In this document: piece after piece, positions 27,883-37,141 of the stretch
Numbering within the stretch: position 1 is the first letter of the stretch
Layout of the letters: the number at the start of each line of letters is the position of its first letter
Assembly (NCBI RefSeq): GCF_900636965.1
Contig: NZ_LR134331.1
Location: forward strand, 2,604,001 to 2,668,000
DNA: 64,000 nucleotides
Source of the DNA: Lacticaseibacillus rhamnosus
GTDB lineage: Bacteria > Bacillota > Bacilli > Lactobacillales > Lactobacillaceae
Reading direction: 5' to 3'
Made by a program: the position numbers and the translations under genes
The notes under the pieces: model-generated
What the model was told of the DNA's origin: nothing
What the model saw: only the letters and a program-made list of their open reading frames with translations
Databases searched by the model: none

Positions 27883-28658
27883 GCGTCTTCCTTTAACTTG
27901 AAAATTCGGTGGGCATTATCCCATGTCTGTTTAGCAATCGTTTCTGGGGTGGTTTCGCGTAGTTTGGCTAAAGCCTCCACCACATAGCGCGTATAGCCCG
28001 GCTGATTCTGGCGGCCACGGTAAGGCGTTGGCGTTAAATATGGGGCATCGGTTTCAACCAACAAGCGGTCACTGGGGATTATCTTGGCGCTGGCATGTTC
28101 TTCCGGAGCATTTTTGAAACTGACGATGCCGGAATAGGAAATATACATCCCTAAGTCCAAAAACCGCCGTGCCCAGTCTGCTTCACCGGTGAAACTGTGC
28201 ATAATCGCGCCAAATTCCTCAACATGCGCCGTTTTTAGAAGCGTATAGGTATCTTCAAAAGCATCGCGGCTGTGGATGGACACCGGTATATGCAGCGAGC
28301 GCGCCAGTTCCAGTTGGCGCCGGAATACCCGCCGTTGAATTTCACGCGGCGAAGTATTCCAGTGATAGTCCAACCCGATTTCGCCTAACGCCACCACTTT
28401 AGGATCAGCTAATTGTTCCAGCAATACGGCTTCTTTAGCGGCATCATAGTCCTTGCTTGATTCCGGATGCCAACCGACAATTGCATATAAGTTGGCATAT
28501 TGATGGGCTAATTGCAGCGCGCCGGCGTTCAACGTCGTATCCGAGCCGACAATCGCCATTTTCTTCACGCCTAGCTGCCGCGCCGCTTCAATATAGCTTG
28601 CTTCCTTGCCATGATAAGGCGTGTCATTCAAGTGGGTATGGGAATCAAAAATGTCCAT
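27879..28658 (-). CDS. tatD: TatD-family metal-dependent hydrolase
   Basis: A TIM-barrel deoxyribonuclease-type hydrolase, 259 residues. Metal ligands appear in FDSHTHLND at the N-terminus, GEIGLDYHW near 93, SIHSRDAF near 128, MHSFTGEA near 152 and LVETDAPYLTP near 200. In other bacteria TatD has 3'-5' exonuclease activity and helps repair or degrade DNA. I start at 28658 with AGGAG 9 nt upstream. Confidence 0.93.
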   Translation of the reverse strand: MDIFDSHTHLNDTPYHGKEASYIEAARQLGVKKMAIVGSDTTLNAGALQLAHQYANLYAIVGWHPESSKDYDAAKEAVLLEQLADPKVVALGEIGLDYHWNTSPREIQRRVFRRQLELARSLHIPVSIHSRDAFEDTYTLLKTAHVEEFGAIMHSFTGEADWARRFLDLGMYISYSGIVSFKNAPEEHASAKIIPSDRLLVETDAPYLTPTPYRGRQNQPGYTRYVVEALAKLRETTPETIAKQTWDNAHRIFKLKEDA

Positions 28659-28664
28659 CAACGC

Positions 28665-29156
28665 TTACTCCTTTTCCGTTGCTGCCAGTAATTGTGGCAA
28701 CAACTGCTCAACTTGGGTCGGTTTTCTGGCCGCAAAAAGCCGTTGTAGTTTGGCAACCGGCGACTGGGTCAAAGTTCGAATTAACTGTGCCATTCGTAAC
28801 GGTTGTTGTTTAAGCTCGGGATTGAACAACATAAAGGCCCAGCTAACCGGTAAAATCCGACTCACATCGGCCAAGTCTTTGAAGGCAACCGGGATTTCAA
28901 AATGTACCACCACTAAGCAGCCCGTCTGCACCAATGAGCCTTCTAAATGTGGTATCGCAATATTAGGCAAACCACTGGCAATCTGATTCAATTGCATACC
29001 GGAAGGAAATGTCTGCTCCCGGGCAATCAGTGCCGCTTTTCCCTCTGTCTGCATCACATTGCGGGCAACCAGTTTGCGACTAATCTCATCAAAAAAACTT
29101 TCTTGGGTTGGCGTCTCTAAAAAGTAAACTAATGGGGTTGTACTAAACTCAGCCAA
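28665..29156 (-). CDS. PTS EIIA component, fructose/galactitol type
   Basis: A single-domain PTS EIIA of the fructose-mannitol family (also the PtsN and GatA type), 163 residues. The phospho-acceptor region reads GLPNIAIPHLEG, with the His conserved after IPH-type Pro. No EIIB or EIIC gene is nearby, so it either serves a permease encoded elsewhere or acts in regulation. I start at the TTG at 29156, preceded by AGGTG at 7 nt; a GTG three codons upstream overlaps this site. It stands 6 bp before tatD and is the first gene of the EIIA-tatD-rnmV-rsmA cluster, an unusual partner for rRNA maturation genes. Confidence 0.78.
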   Translation of the reverse strand: MAEFSTTPLVYFLETPTQESFFDEISRKLVARNVMQTEGKAALIAREQTFPSGMQLNQIASGLPNIAIPHLEGSLVQTGCLVVVHFEIPVAFKDLADVSRILPVSWAFMLFNPELKQQPLRMAQLIRTLTQSPVAKLQRLFAARKPTQVEQLLPQLLAATEKE

Positions 29157-29370
29157 GCATTTCACCTATCTTTACATAAACTCAATATGGTTAGAGTATA
29201 GCACGCCAAGCCAAGCAGCTCGCAGGTGGTTTTGGGACTAAAGCTTCTATTATTGACTGACTTTCTTTGAGTTTCATGAAAATGATCGGCGAAAAATGTC
29301 TATTATTGTCATTTTGTTCTATACTAATCGTGTACTGAACATTTAAGGATTACCTAGGAGGTATTTTTAC

Positions 29371-30369
29371 ATGTCTGTTAAACTTACTGCTGGTCAGTTA
29401 GAGCATTTGAAGCAATTGTCCAATGACAACAACGTCATCTCGGCTTTAGCCATTGACCAACGCGGTTCCCTGAAGAAGATGCTTGCAGCTGCAGCTAACA
29501 AGCCAGCTGACGAAACCACGATTGTTGATTTCAAGAAAGCTGTTTCTGAAGAATTAACCAAATACGCCAGCGCGATTCTGCTTGATCCAGAATATGGCCT
29601 GCCAGCTGCCAAGGTTCGCGATCCTAAGTCCGGCCTCTTGCTTTCCTATGAAAAGACCGGCTACGATGCGACTGAACCTGGCCGTTTCCCAGATTTGATT
29701 GATAACCAAAGTGCTTTGCGCATCAAGAACGAAGGCGGCGATGCAGTCAAGTTCTTGCTGTACATTGACCCTGACGAACCTGATAGTATCAACGATCGTA
29801 AATATGCGTTTGTTGAACGGGTTGGTGCTGAAGCTAAGGCTAATGATTTGCCACTGTTCTTGGAATTAGTTTCCTACGATGGCAAGACCAACGAAACCGG
29901 CACCGCTGCATGGGCAAAAGCAAAGCCTGAAAAAGTTATCAAGATCACTAAGGAATTCAGCAAGCCGCAATACAACGTTTCTGTTTTGAAGCTTGAAGTT
30001 CCGGTTGATCAAAAGTTTGTTGAAGGCTACACCGATGAAGGCGTAACACCGGTTTACAGCAAGGAAGAAGCTGCTAAGTACTATAAGGCTCAATCCGATG
30101 CAACCGATTTGCCATTCATCTTCCTGTCCGCTGGTGTTTCCAACGAACTGTTCCTTGAAGAACTCAAATTCGCTAAGGAAGCCGGTTCAACCTTTAACGG
30201 TGTGCTTTGCGGCCGGGCAACCTGGAAGCCAGGCGTTAAGCCATTTGCTGCTGAAGGCGAAGCTGCCGGCAAGAAGTGGCTGCAAACGGAAGGTAAAGCT
30301 AACATTGATCGTTTGAACAAGGTTTTGGCTGATACTGCTACTCCTTGGACAGACAAGGTTGAAGGCTAA
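29371..30369 (+). CDS. lacD: tagatose 1,6-diphosphate aldolase
   Basis: A class I Schiff-base aldolase that cleaves tagatose 1,6-bisphosphate to DHAP and glyceraldehyde 3-phosphate in the lactose/galactose tagatose-6-P pathway. It has 332 residues. ALAIDQRGSLKKML near the N-terminus, ILLDPEYGLPA, and VSVLKLEVPVDQKF, whose Lys is the probable Schiff base, are typical of LacD. Gene body codon use is highly biased, suggesting strong expression. It stands alone with its own terminator, separate from any lacABFEG cluster, so a regulatory or paralogous role (as for LacD.1 in Streptococcus pyogenes) is possible. Confidence 0.92.
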   Translation: MSVKLTAGQLEHLKQLSNDNNVISALAIDQRGSLKKMLAAAANKPADETTIVDFKKAVSEELTKYASAILLDPEYGLPAAKVRDPKSGLLLSYEKTGYDATEPGRFPDLIDNQSALRIKNEGGDAVKFLLYIDPDEPDSINDRKYAFVERVGAEAKANDLPLFLELVSYDGKTNETGTAAWAKAKPEKVIKITKEFSKPQYNVSVLKLEVPVDQKFVEGYTDEGVTPVYSKEEAAKYYKAQSDATDLPFIFLSAGVSNELFLEELKFAKEAGSTFNGVLCGRATWKPGVKPFAAEGEAAGKKWLQTEGKANIDRLNKVLADTATPWTDKVEG

Positions 30370-30393
30370 TTCTTTTTAACTAATTAATCGTTT

Positions 30394-30424
30394 AAAAACC
30401 AGCCACAGATGCGGCTGGTTTTTT
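30394..30424 (+). terminator. lacD terminator
   Basis: AAAAACCAGCC, a 9-nt loop, GGCTGGTTTTTT. Confidence 0.85.
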
Positions 30425-30431
30425 ATATGGT

Positions 30432-30546
30432 GAGCGTGAGCCAGCCCGTTTAGAAACCGGAGTGTAAGTGGCCTTAGCCGTGATGGTCGGGCTTTGACCA
30501 TTGCAACCAAGGTCCTTACACGCAGGTTTCTGCGCCGGTGAACGCG
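30432..30546 (+). repeat. palindromic hairpin unit (locus F)
   Basis: A single unit between GAGCGTG (30432) and GAACGCG (30540). Apical arms are ATGGTC / GACCAT, both changed from the common ATGGCC / GGCCAT. The basal arm pair is AGAAACC / GGTTTCT. The outer arms are mismatched here (CCAGCCC against GCGCCGG). It lies between the lacD terminator and lacX. Confidence 0.85.
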
Positions 30547-30660
30547 TTATGGCGAGTAAGGGCCAACGCAAAGATAAATCACCGACAACCATTGCAGCAG
30601 ACTGGCACAGTGGTAGACTGATAGATGAATGCGTTTTCTTATTTTAGGAGGTTGTTAAGC

Positions 30661-31542
30661 TTGATCACAATTGAGAATCAACAATTTAAAGCCAGCATTG
30701 CCGAACGCGGTGCTGAACTGCAGTCACTCGTCAACAAAACCGATAACTATGATTATATCTGGAACGGCGACAAGACTTTTTGGAATCGCCACGCACCGAT
30801 TCTGTTCCCGGCCATTGGTAAATCTAACGAAGACCAATATCGGCTAGGTGCCAAAACATTTCCGATGGGCCAACATGGTTTTGCTCGTGACTATGATTTT
30901 GAGGTCAGCGATCATAGCGACTCAGCGGCGACGTTCACCCAGCACCAAAATTCAGAAACCTTGAAAAAGTTCCCGTTTAAATATACTTTAGCCGTTACTT
31001 ATATGCTAACCGAAGATGGTCTGAGCATTCATTACACCGTGACAAATGATGACAGCAATTCGATGCCGTTTGCGTTAGGGTTCCACCCAGCCTTCAACGT
31101 TGCACTGAAGGCGGATGGCAGCTTTGACGACTACGATCTGACGGTTGAACCGTTGAATAGCCCGTTGCAGCGCTTTGGTATCGGGCCGGTACCGTTTCGC
31201 AATGGTGACGTTGAAGATATTGCAGGCGCAGAAGGCAATAAATTGCCACTCACACATGATCTGTTAGACGGTGGGTTAGTGATTCTTGCTAACAGTGAAA
31301 TCAGCAAAGCAACCTTATCCTCCCCGCATCACAAGCACAGTCTCACGCTTGATATCAATGACTTCCCTTATCTCACTATCTGGAGTCCTGAACATAAAAA
31401 GGCTCCGTTTATTGCGGTTGAACCGTTTGACGGGTTACCTGACCAAGCCGGCGAACCATCCGATTGGTACACCAAGCTTGGCAACACCACACTCTCTGCA
31501 GGTGCCAATAAACAGCTTGCCTTGAAAGTTGAATTGCACTAA
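30661..31542 (+). CDS. lacX: aldose 1-epimerase family protein (LacX-like)
   Basis: A 293-residue protein of the galactose mutarotase fold, LacX subgroup. SIAERGAELQSL at the N-terminus, ILFPAIGK, MGQHGFARDYDFEV (conserved His-Gly-Phe) and LGFHPAFNV with the catalytic His support this. A Glu in FIAVEPFDGLPD near the end is the likely catalytic base. It probably interconverts anomers of a hexose or hexose derivative. The start is a TTG at 30661: AGGAGG lies 9 nt upstream and the N-terminus matches the family there. It lies downstream of lacD, as lacX does in lac operons, but with a terminator and a repeat in between. Confidence 0.85.
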   Translation: MITIENQQFKASIAERGAELQSLVNKTDNYDYIWNGDKTFWNRHAPILFPAIGKSNEDQYRLGAKTFPMGQHGFARDYDFEVSDHSDSAATFTQHQNSETLKKFPFKYTLAVTYMLTEDGLSIHYTVTNDDSNSMPFALGFHPAFNVALKADGSFDDYDLTVEPLNSPLQRFGIGPVPFRNGDVEDIAGAEGNKLPLTHDLLDGGLVILANSEISKATLSSPHHKHSLTLDINDFPYLTIWSPEHKKAPFIAVEPFDGLPDQAGEPSDWYTKLGNTTLSAGANKQLALKVELH

Positions 31543-31556
31543 ACAATCTTTTGATG

Positions 31557-31588
31557 CCGCCTGAAGTTTATGCAGACGGCTTTTTTGT
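31557..31588 (+). terminator. lacX terminator
   Basis: GCCGCCTG / CAGACGGC stem with one mismatch and a run of six T. Confidence 0.8.
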
Positions 31589-31677
31589 GCACACTTTTTG
31601 TACAAACACCATCACTAAGCGGCTGCAAAATAGTTGCGGTACAATAGCACCAAAGCGGTGAAAGGAATGAAGGGTTC

Positions 31678-32382
31678 ATGCACATTGCAGTCATTGATGA
31701 TCAAGCAGCGACTAGAGAAGCAACGGTCAAGCTCATTCGGCAGTTAGCGCAACCGTCACAGCCATTGCAGGTGGCGGCTTATTCAAATGCCGAGCAGTTC
31801 TTGTTTGCAGAAAAACCAGCCGATCTGCTGTTGCTTGATATTAAGTTGGGATCTGGCATGGACGGCATGGCGCTTGCCAAAAAAATCCGCCAACATGATC
31901 CCGAAACCGCCATCGCTTTTGTCAGTAACTATGATGAATTCGTGTTCGATGGTTACGACGTGAACGCGATTGACTACATCCTCAAGCCGCTTACGGTAGC
32001 AAAACTCAAGCACCTAATTGAAAAGGTAGCTGGCCAGACGCAGCCAAAACTCTTGGCATTGCAAACCGCTGCCGGTCTAGTACGCGTGCCAATGTATGAC
32101 ATCAGCGCCATCGAAGTCACGGATCACCGGCTTCAAGTCCATACGCAAAAAAATCACTATCTGGTAAACGGACAGTTAAAAGACTTTTTACCGCGCTTAG
32201 ATGACAACTTTATTCAGATTTACCGCTCCATCGTCATTAACCTGAATTTCCTCTCGCAGCTGGATAAACGAACCGTTGTGATGGCAGATGGCACCACTTA
32301 TCCCGTTTCCCGCCAGCAGGCACCGCTAGTTAAACAGGCATTCTTCAAGCATTTTCGGGGGTTGACCCATGACAGCAATTAG
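31678..32382 (+). CDS. LytTR-type response regulator
   Basis: A 234-residue response regulator. The receiver domain (about 1-120) has the acidic pocket AVIDDQAA, the phospho-acceptor Asp in LLLDIKLGSGMDG, and the conserved Lys in YILKPLT. The C-terminal LytTR DNA-binding domain (about 135-230) shows DISAIEVTDHRLQVHT and FIQIYRSIVINL. It overlaps the kinase gene by 14 bp and lies just upstream of a two-gene ABC exporter, which is its probable target. LytTR regulators usually bind pairs of short direct repeats; I could not pick these out with confidence. Confidence 0.9.
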   Translation: MHIAVIDDQAATREATVKLIRQLAQPSQPLQVAAYSNAEQFLFAEKPADLLLLDIKLGSGMDGMALAKKIRQHDPETAIAFVSNYDEFVFDGYDVNAIDYILKPLTVAKLKHLIEKVAGQTQPKLLALQTAAGLVRVPMYDISAIEVTDHRLQVHTQKNHYLVNGQLKDFLPRLDDNFIQIYRSIVINLNFLSQLDKRTVVMADGTTYPVSRQQAPLVKQAFFKHFRGLTHDSN

Positions 32383-33280
32383 TTGGTTCTGGCTGGTCGC
32401 CTTTGGGTTGCTAGTAGTAGGTTGCATGTCGCAGTTATGGTGGATTTTTCGGCGCCAGCAAAACTGGCCGGTGCGCTGGTTAAACCTCATCATTGTCATC
32501 GTATCGTTGAGCAGTTGGTGGTTATGGCCGCTTCCGGTTGTCCGCGGCTTGCTTTTTACCATCACTGTGTTAGCAGGCAGTTTGGAGTTCATCTTGATTC
32601 GCCAATTTCTCAACGACCAGGATGCGGTGTTTGCCCGCAGTCTTGATAAAATGATGGCTCAATATTCAGAAGAAGTACAAGAACTTTATGCGAATATGCG
32701 CGGCTGGCGGCATGATTATCACGACCACCTCCAAGCTTTAAAAGCCTACTTAGACAATCAAGATACTGCTGCCGCGCGCCAATATCTAAATGAACTGGAA
32801 GACAAGCTTGATGCGGTTGATCCACTCGTGCATTCCGGTAACGCCATGCTTGACGCCATCGTAAATGCTAAATTGACGTTGGCCGAACGACTGCACATTC
32901 CGGTAAACGAAAAAGTCATTGTCGGCAACACCCCACTGATCAAGGATGTTGACCTTGTTGTGATCTTAGGAAACTTACTCGATAACGCCATTGAAGCAAT
33001 CAGTGAACAGCCACCCCACGAAAAACGTCAGCTACGGCTTTACATCGGCATCGTTAAACAGCAATTTTACATCTCGGTCACCAACACCCGGCCGGCCGAT
33101 CAAGTCATTGACTATCAATATGCCTCAACCAAAAGCGATAAACGAGGATTGGGCATTCGCCGGGTCAATAAATTAGTGGCAAAATATGACGGCATGATCA
33201 ATCGTCAGTATGAAGCTTCGGTTTTTGTGACCGAAATTGCCATTCCCATTCACGCAGCCAAACCGACCACTCACGCATAA
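32369..33280 (+). CDS. sensor histidine kinase, GHKL type
   Basis: A 303-residue sensor kinase. It has about three N-terminal transmembrane helices (1-80) with very short loops, no extracellular sensor domain, then a coiled segment with the phospho-acceptor His in MRGWRHDYHDHLQALK, and a GHKL ATPase domain (N box ILGNLLDNAIEAI, G box RGLGIRRVN). The lack of an outside domain is typical of intramembrane-sensing kinases that work together with an ABC transporter. An intrinsic-terminator-like hairpin overlaps its 3' end. Confidence 0.88.
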   Translation: MTAISWFWLVAFGLLVVGCMSQLWWIFRRQQNWPVRWLNLIIVIVSLSSWWLWPLPVVRGLLFTITVLAGSLEFILIRQFLNDQDAVFARSLDKMMAQYSEEVQELYANMRGWRHDYHDHLQALKAYLDNQDTAAARQYLNELEDKLDAVDPLVHSGNAMLDAIVNAKLTLAERLHIPVNEKVIVGNTPLIKDVDLVVILGNLLDNAIEAISEQPPHEKRQLRLYIGIVKQQFYISVTNTRPADQVIDYQYASTKSDKRGLGIRRVNKLVAKYDGMINRQYEASVFVTEIAIPIHAAKPTTHA

Positions 33281-33304
33281 TTTGCGTCAGCGAGTCGGTT
33301 TTTT
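33261..33304 (+). terminator. terminator or attenuator between the kinase and the ABC exporter
   Basis: AACCGAC / GTCGGTT with inner ACGCA / TGCGT pairing and a run of six T. It begins inside the last codons of the kinase gene and ends 30 bp before the ABC gene, so exporter expression may be lower than, or uncoupled from, that of the two-component system. Confidence 0.6.
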
Positions 33305-33333
33305 GGTAGGTTAAAGTCAACGAGGTGAATGCG

Positions 33334-35160
33334 ATGAAAAAATATAGCCTATGGAATAACCTTCGCTGGTACTTTGCCAATTTACGCAAATCCAAACCTG
33401 CTTTGGCATGGACGGCAAGTGGCTTGGCTCTTGACAAGGCAGCTGCGGCTTTGCTGGGCGTTTTTACACCTGCACTGTTGGTCGGTGCCATTACCAATCA
33501 TGCTACCTTAGGCGAATTCGCCCGGCTGGCAGTGTTAACCGGACTAGGATTGGCACTGACCAGTGAAATAGCGTATCTGATTATGACCCATGACGGTGTT
33601 GCAAGTTCTGCAGTTCGAAGTGACATTGGAATGGACTTCCACCAAAAGCAGTGGGATCTTGATTACGATCAAATTAGTAGCGGCACACTCCAAGAACTAG
33701 CCCACACTGCTTTTAAAAAAGGATTGAGTTACACGTTAGCGGGAGCCGAAGCCATCTACATTTACGGTCGTGGCACTTTGGTTGACCTGACTACCTTGAT
33801 CGTCTTTCTAGCGACACTGTCGTTTGCGGTTCCGTGGGTTTTCGCACTGGTTTTAATCAGTGCGGCAATTAGTTACGCCGGTATGAGCTGGTATCGGCAA
33901 TGGTATCAACAAAATAACGTCAGGTGGAACAAGTTGGGACGCCAACAAGATTACATTACCCGCAATGCCTATGCTTTGGAAAATGGAAAAGATATCCGCA
34001 TGTTCGGCATGGCCGACTGGTACCATCACCATCTCGATCGCCTGTTGACGTTGCAAGATACCTGGCAACGCCGCAACTCGCTCCGACGCTTCTTAGGCGA
34101 ACAGGCGGGGCAACTGGCCGGCTTGGTGCGGGACGCAATTGTTTATGGCACCTTAATTGCGGCGATTCTTCGCGGGCGTCTTTCCATCGCCCAATTCACC
34201 TTGATGTTTGGCATGACCAATAGTTTCATCACCTTGCTGGATCAATTACTCACTGATTTTAACGGCTTGCAAAATGCCAGCATCGACTTACAAGAGGTAC
34301 GCGAATTTATGGCACTACAACCGCAAACGCCGGCACGGACACTGACAAAAGCGGAGCAAGCTCAATTAGCCAAGCGTCCTGTCACCATCACGTTTTCGCA
34401 TGTGACTTACCGCTATCCGGAAGCAAAAAGTGCCAGTCTTAACGATGTCAGCTTCACACTCACAGCCGGTCAAAAGTTGGCCATTGTCGGGATCAACGGA
34501 GCCGGCAAGTCAACGTTGGCCCGGCTGATGATGGGACTGCTGCATCCCACTGAAGGCACCATTACCATTAACGGTTTGGATGCGAAGCTAATACCGCTAG
34601 CAGCTCGGTTTGCTTTGTTCGCACCGGTTTTTCAGGAAACCATTGTGCTGGCTCAGAGTTTAGCCGATAACGTAGCAATGACCAACCACTCAGACGCAAC
34701 CCGCGTCATGAGCGCATTGAAAGCCGCAAACTTAGACGCACTCGTAGCAACCTTACCGCAAAAAGCCGCCACCCCCATGACGCGATACACCAGCGATGAT
34801 GGCGTTGAATTATCCGGTGGTCAGGCGCAGAAGTTGATGCTGGCTCGGGCATTATATAAAGACGCACCAGTGCTCATTTTAGATGAGCCACCTGCCGCCT
34901 TGGATGCCATTGCCGAAAATGAAATCTATCAGGATTACGCCCAACTAGCGGCCGGTAAAACCTCCCTGTTCATCTCGCATCGACTGGCTTCAACCCGCTT
35001 TTGCGATCGCATTTTATTCATGGACCACGGACAGGTACTTGAGTCCGGCACTCATGAACAGTTGATGGCTAAGGCCGGCCACTATGCCCACATGTATCAG
35101 ATTCAAAGCAAGTATTACCAACCAGCTGCAAAGGAGGTAACGGCTAATGGCAACTTCTAA
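33334..35160 (+). CDS. ABC exporter, fused permease/ATPase, subunit 1
   Basis: A 608-residue type IV ABC half-transporter: six membrane helices (about 20-310) and an ATPase domain. It has Walker A GINGAGKST, signature ELSGGQAQK, Walker B LILDEPPAALD (second Pro where Thr is usual) and switch FISHR. I start at 33334, preceded by GAGGTG at 6 nt. Together with the next gene, which overlaps by 14 bp, it probably forms a heterodimeric exporter. The substrate is unknown; the adjoining LytTR system suggests a peptide or antimicrobial. Confidence 0.87.
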   Translation: MKKYSLWNNLRWYFANLRKSKPALAWTASGLALDKAAAALLGVFTPALLVGAITNHATLGEFARLAVLTGLGLALTSEIAYLIMTHDGVASSAVRSDIGMDFHQKQWDLDYDQISSGTLQELAHTAFKKGLSYTLAGAEAIYIYGRGTLVDLTTLIVFLATLSFAVPWVFALVLISAAISYAGMSWYRQWYQQNNVRWNKLGRQQDYITRNAYALENGKDIRMFGMADWYHHHLDRLLTLQDTWQRRNSLRRFLGEQAGQLAGLVRDAIVYGTLIAAILRGRLSIAQFTLMFGMTNSFITLLDQLLTDFNGLQNASIDLQEVREFMALQPQTPARTLTKAEQAQLAKRPVTITFSHVTYRYPEAKSASLNDVSFTLTAGQKLAIVGINGAGKSTLARLMMGLLHPTEGTITINGLDAKLIPLAARFALFAPVFQETIVLAQSLADNVAMTNHSDATRVMSALKAANLDALVATLPQKAATPMTRYTSDDGVELSGGQAQKLMLARALYKDAPVLILDEPPAALDAIAENEIYQDYAQLAAGKTSLFISHRLASTRFCDRILFMDHGQVLESGTHEQLMAKAGHYAHMYQIQSKYYQPAAKEVTANGNF

Positions 35161-37060
35161 TCATTCTGAACCAAAACCTTCAAAGCAAACCGCAAACCGG
35201 GCACTGCGAGTGGTTCGCATCATCCACCAGCTCGATAAATTAGCCATCCCGATTGAATTTCTCCGCGCTTTGACAACTGTCGGTATCCCCTATTTAAACA
35301 TCGCCTTCTTAGGGGTGGTCTTGAATCAATTGCAGCAACATGCAACTTTTCGGCAAGTCATTCTCCTCATTGGTGGCTTTTTGCTTGCCAGATATCTGTT
35401 GCAACTTGCCAGTAATTGGTTTGCCAAACTGGCTGAAGACCATGAGACCGGCGTAAATCGACGACTTGATCGCGCCACCACTGAAAAGCTGCTCACCGTG
35501 AGCTATACAACGCTTCAAGATCCGAATATGCGTAATCAATACGCCGGTGCCGTAGAAGGTAAGGCTTTTAGTGGCGGGATCACATCACTTATGAAAGATG
35601 GCCTTCAAGACTTCTTCTCGCTAGTGATTGCCATCGGTTTTGCGGTCGCCACTTTAATCAACCTCACGCAGGCAACCAATCATGCAGCTACTTGGTTCAA
35701 TGATGCCCGTTATCCGCTTTTGATCATCGCGTTACTTCTTTTCCCAATCATCGTGGGGAGTTGGAGCGTTCATCACAGTAATCAGATCCAGCAACAACTC
35801 ATCAGAAAAATTCTGCCAAGTAACCGCCAATTCACCTATTTTTCAAACTTCACGCAAAATATGGACAATCATCAAGTCATTAGGCTTTATCAGGCATCCG
35901 CGCTTGTCATGAAGAATGAACGTGACAGCAATCACCGCTTTATGAATCAGCTTCAGAGTGGCTACTGGAAAATTGCTAAGTTCGGTCATTGGCCCAATGT
36001 TGCTATTGCCTTATCCGTCATCGGTTTGTACATCCTTGTCGGAGCCAAAGCCTTAATGGGGGTTCTCGCCATTGGCAGCGTCATGATTGCCGTTGGGTAT
36101 TTTCAGCAACTCATGACAGTCGCTTATCAATTTCTCCAGCAAGTTGCCATGTATGTCAACATGATTGACTATTTGCAATTCTACGTTGATTTTCTCAACT
36201 TGCCGGACCATGATCAGTCTGGCACACTGCCAGTTGAAAAACGCAACGACAACGAATTCGCTATCCAGTTTCATGATGTCAGCTTCAAATATCCAGGCAG
36301 CGATCAATGGGCCTTGCGCCACGTGAATCTGACACTGAACATCGGCGAACGGCTTGCCTTAGTCGGTCGCAATGGCAGTGGGAAAACAACGCTGATCAAA
36401 CTACTCGTGCGGCTATTTAAACCCACTGAAGGCATCATCACCTTAAACGATATCGACATTCAAAAATACGATGAAAACGAATATCGCAGTCTTTTGGGTG
36501 TGGTTTTTCAGGATTTCCGGCTTTTTGCCTATAGCATTGCCGAAAATGTTGCCGCTACTGCTCACCCCGATCGTGAACGGGTCTGGAAAGCCCTGAAAGT
36601 AGCCGATGTAGCCGACCGGGTTAAGCGTATGCCTAAAACCATCGATACGCCGATTACGACGGCGCTGAGTGATGACGGCGTGACCGTTTCCGGCGGTGAA
36701 GCCCAGAAGATTGCCATTGCACGGGCGTGGTACAAGGACGCCCCGATCATGATTCTTGACGAGCCAACCGCAGCACTCGATCCCATCTCGGAATATGAAA
36801 TTTACCAGCGCTTTGATGAGCTCATCGAGGGTAAAACTGCCATCTACGTCTCCCACCGAATGAGCTCAACCCGTTTTTCGCAACGAATTGTTGTACTCGA
36901 TCACGGCAAGATTGTTCAGGACGGTACTCACAACAGCCTCATGGCAGAACCCGGTATTTATCGCGATTTATTCAATGCGCAGGCGCAATACTACACCGAA
37001 GATCGCATCAAAGCGGCTCGTAAAAAAGTGGCAACGACAACAACTGCAGTGGCGGATTAG
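35147..37060 (+). CDS. ABC exporter, fused permease/ATPase, subunit 2
   Basis: A 637-residue half-transporter with the same layout: a polar N-terminal extension (1-30), six helices (about 35-330), then an ATPase domain with Walker A GRNGSGKTT, signature TVSGGEAQK, Walker B MILDEPTAALDP and switch YVSHR. Both subunits keep the catalytic Glu. They share the unusual SGGxAQK signature, which groups them together, and this argues for a co-evolved pair. AAGGAGG precedes the ATG inside the previous gene. A terminator follows at 37085. Confidence 0.87.
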   Translation: MATSNHSEPKPSKQTANRALRVVRIIHQLDKLAIPIEFLRALTTVGIPYLNIAFLGVVLNQLQQHATFRQVILLIGGFLLARYLLQLASNWFAKLAEDHETGVNRRLDRATTEKLLTVSYTTLQDPNMRNQYAGAVEGKAFSGGITSLMKDGLQDFFSLVIAIGFAVATLINLTQATNHAATWFNDARYPLLIIALLLFPIIVGSWSVHHSNQIQQQLIRKILPSNRQFTYFSNFTQNMDNHQVIRLYQASALVMKNERDSNHRFMNQLQSGYWKIAKFGHWPNVAIALSVIGLYILVGAKALMGVLAIGSVMIAVGYFQQLMTVAYQFLQQVAMYVNMIDYLQFYVDFLNLPDHDQSGTLPVEKRNDNEFAIQFHDVSFKYPGSDQWALRHVNLTLNIGERLALVGRNGSGKTTLIKLLVRLFKPTEGIITLNDIDIQKYDENEYRSLLGVVFQDFRLFAYSIAENVAATAHPDRERVWKALKVADVADRVKRMPKTIDTPITTALSDDGVTVSGGEAQKIAIARAWYKDAPIMILDEPTAALDPISEYEIYQRFDELIEGKTAIYVSHRMSSTRFSQRIVVLDHGKIVQDGTHNSLMAEPGIYRDLFNAQAQYYTEDRIKAARKKVATTTTAVAD

Positions 37061-37084
37061 ACAACTTATTCTGACGTCTCCCAG

Positions 37085-37130
37085 AAGGCACACTATGAAG
37101 AATCTTGGCATGGTGTGCCTTTTATTATTT
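37085..37130 (+). terminator. terminator of the ABC exporter operon
   Basis: Nine-pair stem AAGGCACAC / GTGTGCCTT with a T-rich tail. Confidence 0.8.
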
Positions 37131-37141
37131 TTAAAATTCTA

